Notes under the pieces: generated by a model
Seen by the model: only the letters and a program-made list of their open reading frames with translations
Told to the model about the DNA's origin: nothing
Database searches by the model: none
Made by a program: the position numbers and the translations under genes
Assembly: GCA_036927565.1 (NCBI GenBank)
Contig: JAYESD010000004.1
Span: forward strand, 161,917,697 to 161,981,696
Length of the DNA: 64,000 nucleotides
Origin: Tuctoria greenei
Lineage: Eukaryota; Streptophyta; Magnoliopsida; Poales; Poaceae
Direction: 5' to 3'
Shown: piece after piece, positions 62,690 through 64,000 of the stretch
How positions within the stretch are numbered: the stretch's first letter is position 1
How the letters are laid out: each line of letters begins with the position of its first letter

Positions 62690-63330
62690 CAGCATAGATG
62701 CCCCCGACACAGGTAATAAACTTGTTCTTTAATATTGTCGTATTCATTTCAGTATTTGACATAGGGAGAGGAGGTAGAACATAGGGCGAGAAAGAGTGAG
62801 ATAGAGGTGGAGTAAGAGAGATAGACATAGGTTGAGAGAGAGAGAAAGTGAGATAGAGGTGGAGTAAGAGAGATATAGATAGGGAAAGATGGAGTGCGAG
62901 AGGGAGGGTACAGTGAGAGAGAGAGAGGATGCTAGAGAGGGAGAGGAAGAGAGATAAAGTTATAGAGAGGAAGAGAGTGAGAGAATGAGAGAAAGGAGAG
63001 GAGGAGAGAAATTGTGACAGAAAGAGAGGGATAGAAAGTGAGGGAGAGGAAGAGAGGGAGAGAATGAGAGAAAGAGAGAAGGAGAGGACAGGAGTGTGAG
63101 AGAAAGAGAGAAAGAGATAGAGGGACAGGGAGAGGAAGAGAGTGCGAGAAAGAGAGAGGGAGAGTGTGAGATGAATTTGTAACATGTCTAACTCTAATGT
63201 CCTTTTGCATGGTTCGGCGACGGCAGCACAAACTACTTCGGCACAGCTACCGGCACCCAGAGGGACGCGCGGAGACGACCTTTTCGGCTCCGGAGGTGGT
63301 CGAGGGGCTAGCGTGTAGCCTAGTCAGAGT
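62690..63330 (+). pseudogene. Transposase_24-like gene of CACTA-2, 3' part
   Basis: The exon cut by the Sirevirus resumes with coding-like AGCATAGATGCCCCCGACAC and a donor GGTAATAAAC at about 62714. A purine-rich intron-like stretch follows (62755-63170). A last exon begins near 63210 ('ttgcatggttcggcgacg') with Thr/Ala/Gly codons and ends at a TAG near 63318. No domain is visible in this tail; the link to the gene upstream is by position and splice signals. Confidence 0.45.
62755..63170. repeat. (GA)n-rich purine tract, ~400 bp
   Basis: Degenerate GAGA, GAGAGG and GATAGAG repeats on the plus strand. Long open frames on the opposite strand (Ser/Leu-rich) follow from composition and are not genes. 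Confidence 0.9.
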
Positions 63331-63498
63331 TTGTGTTGTGATTTGATGTGTGTTTCAAATAATTTGAGACTGTGTTTGCTGATATATATATATACACGAA
63401 TTTTTTGTCTCCGGAGGTAGTCTAGGGGCTAGCGTGTAGCCCAGTCGAAGTTTATGTTGTGATTTGATGTGTGTCTTAATTTGAGACTGTGTTTGTTG

Positions 63499-63500
<2 letters not shown>
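63280..63500. repeat. Tandem duplication (~120-bp unit) in CACTA-2
   Basis: 'ctccggaggt', 'ggggctagcgtgtagcc', 'gttgtgatttgatgtgtgt' and 'ttgagactgtgtttg' occur twice in the same order at about 63280-63395 and 63408-63500. Confidence 0.85.

Positions 63501-63557
<57 letters not shown>
63500..63557. repeat. (TA)n microsatellite
   Basis: About 55 bp of TA dinucleotides between the tandem duplication and the subterminal repeats. Confidence 0.95.
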
Positions 63558-63560
<3 letters not shown>

Positions 63561-63609
63561 TATTATGTGATCTCACCATCGTGCGAGGCAAGCAGTTTCT
63601 GTTTTTTTT

Positions 63610-63965
63610 TTAATAAAAACATAAGTTACATCGGCTATGGTAAGGCCAATGTAAGTTAGTCCAGGTTAACTTACGTCATCCGGACCATACCAATGTAAGT
63701 TAGACATCAAAGCTTACGTCCGCCTGGCCATAGCCGACGTAAGTTAGACCATGTAACTTACGTCGGCTGTGGACGGCCGACATAAGTACTAACTTACGTC
63801 GGATACTGACAATCGACGTAATTAAGAGTTGGATGATATAATTAAGTAACTTACGTTGGCAACCGACGTATGTAACCTTAATTACATCCAAACTGCCACA
63901 TCGGCCAAAAACTAACGTAATTAAGAAAAATCAACATAATTAATTAATGCTTAAGGCCGACGTAA
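63610..63965 (-). repeat. CACTA-2 subterminal repeats
   Basis: More than ten copies of TTACGTCGGC, AACTTACGTCGG or variants in both orientations. The sequence differs fully from the CACTA-1 repeats, so this is another CACTA family. Confidence 0.85.
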
Positions 63966-63969
63966 TTGA

Positions 63970-63986
63970 TCACGATTCCTGTAGTG
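63970..63986 (-). repeat. CACTA-2 right terminus
   Basis: Minus strand CACTACAGGAATCGTG begins at 63986, matching the CACTA superfamily end. Confidence 0.85.
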
Positions 63987-64000
63987 TGCGCTTAAATTCC

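Larger units (their letters stand above)
49908..63986 (+). mobile_element. CACTA-2 transposon (right part), interrupted by two retroelements
   Basis: The right terminus is at 63986 (minus strand CACTACAGGAATCGTG), preceded by subterminal AACTTACGTCGGC repeats. A Transposase_24-like gene is visible at about 49940-50574 and continues after the Sirevirus at 62690-63320. The left part lies beyond the Tat element and is not visible. The 3 bp after the end are tgc. Confidence 0.75.

Noticed and set aside
62622..63231. Long minus-strand Ser/Leu-rich open frames (187 and 99 aa)
   Set aside because: They are the complement of the GA-rich tract; low complexity explains both length and composition.

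Overview
The window is plant nuclear DNA, almost certainly from a grass. It is built wholly from nested, decayed transposable elements and I see no intact host gene, tRNA, rRNA or CRISPR array. The grass call rests on the mix of families: a Sirevirus (Ty1/copia) with an envelope-like 3' ORF, Tat-lineage Ty3/gypsy elements with a long antisense ORF, Athila-like, Tekay/Del-like and Reina-like gypsy elements, and CACTA transposons with 'aggcggtt'-type subterminal repeats and a Ulp1-type peptidase gene. The species cannot be fixed from the sequence alone.

Layout. 1-7320: minus-strand Athila-like gypsy element with gag, protease and ATHILA ORF-1 but no reverse transcriptase or integrase; its 5' LTR is at about 5592-7320 and its 3' LTR lies off the window. 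It sits in the ORF of another retroelement (7321-7980). About 7981-18290: CACTA-1, holding a minus-strand SUMO-conjugating-enzyme (SCE1-like) gene fragment, three TATA/subterminal-repeat modules, a 0.65-kb foldback, a 795-bp tandem duplication, a Transposase_24-like gene and a Ulp1-type peptidase gene; the right terminus is clear at 18290. 18291-23457: degenerate LTR and LARD-type debris. 23458-26396: 5'-truncated Reina-like gypsy (minus), abutting head-to-head a Tekay/Del-like gypsy (plus, 26397 to about 33580). 33.6-42.65 kb and 42.65-49.9 kb: two Tat-lineage elements of one family in inverted, tail-to-tail arrangement; each has pol, then a repeat-rich 3' region, then an antisense ORF. 49908-63986: CACTA-2, whose Transposase_24-like gene is split by a complete 12.1-kb Sirevirus (50575-62684, exact 5-bp target duplication gcccc).

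How the parts work together. Only the Sirevirus is structurally complete, yet its gag-pol has in-frame stops, the integrase lacks its catalytic Glu, and the 3' ORF is broken. Roughly 60 differences over about 1425 bp between its LTRs (counted by eye, about 4%) suggest a moderately recent insertion. All other elements are truncated or deleted. Very many inactivating stops look like CAG, CAA or CGA turned into TAG, TAA or TGA, or TGG turned into TAG or TGA, as expected from deamination of methylated cytosine in silenced transposons.

The most interesting leads are: CACTA-1 carrying pieces of both a SUMO E2 and a SUMO-protease-like gene; internal TATA modules resembling the element's own LTR promoter upstream of the 3' ORFs in two unrelated retroelement types; a triplicated primer-binding-site/LTR junction; an in-frame palindrome-rich linker within the Tat pol; and a long foldback able to form double-stranded RNA.
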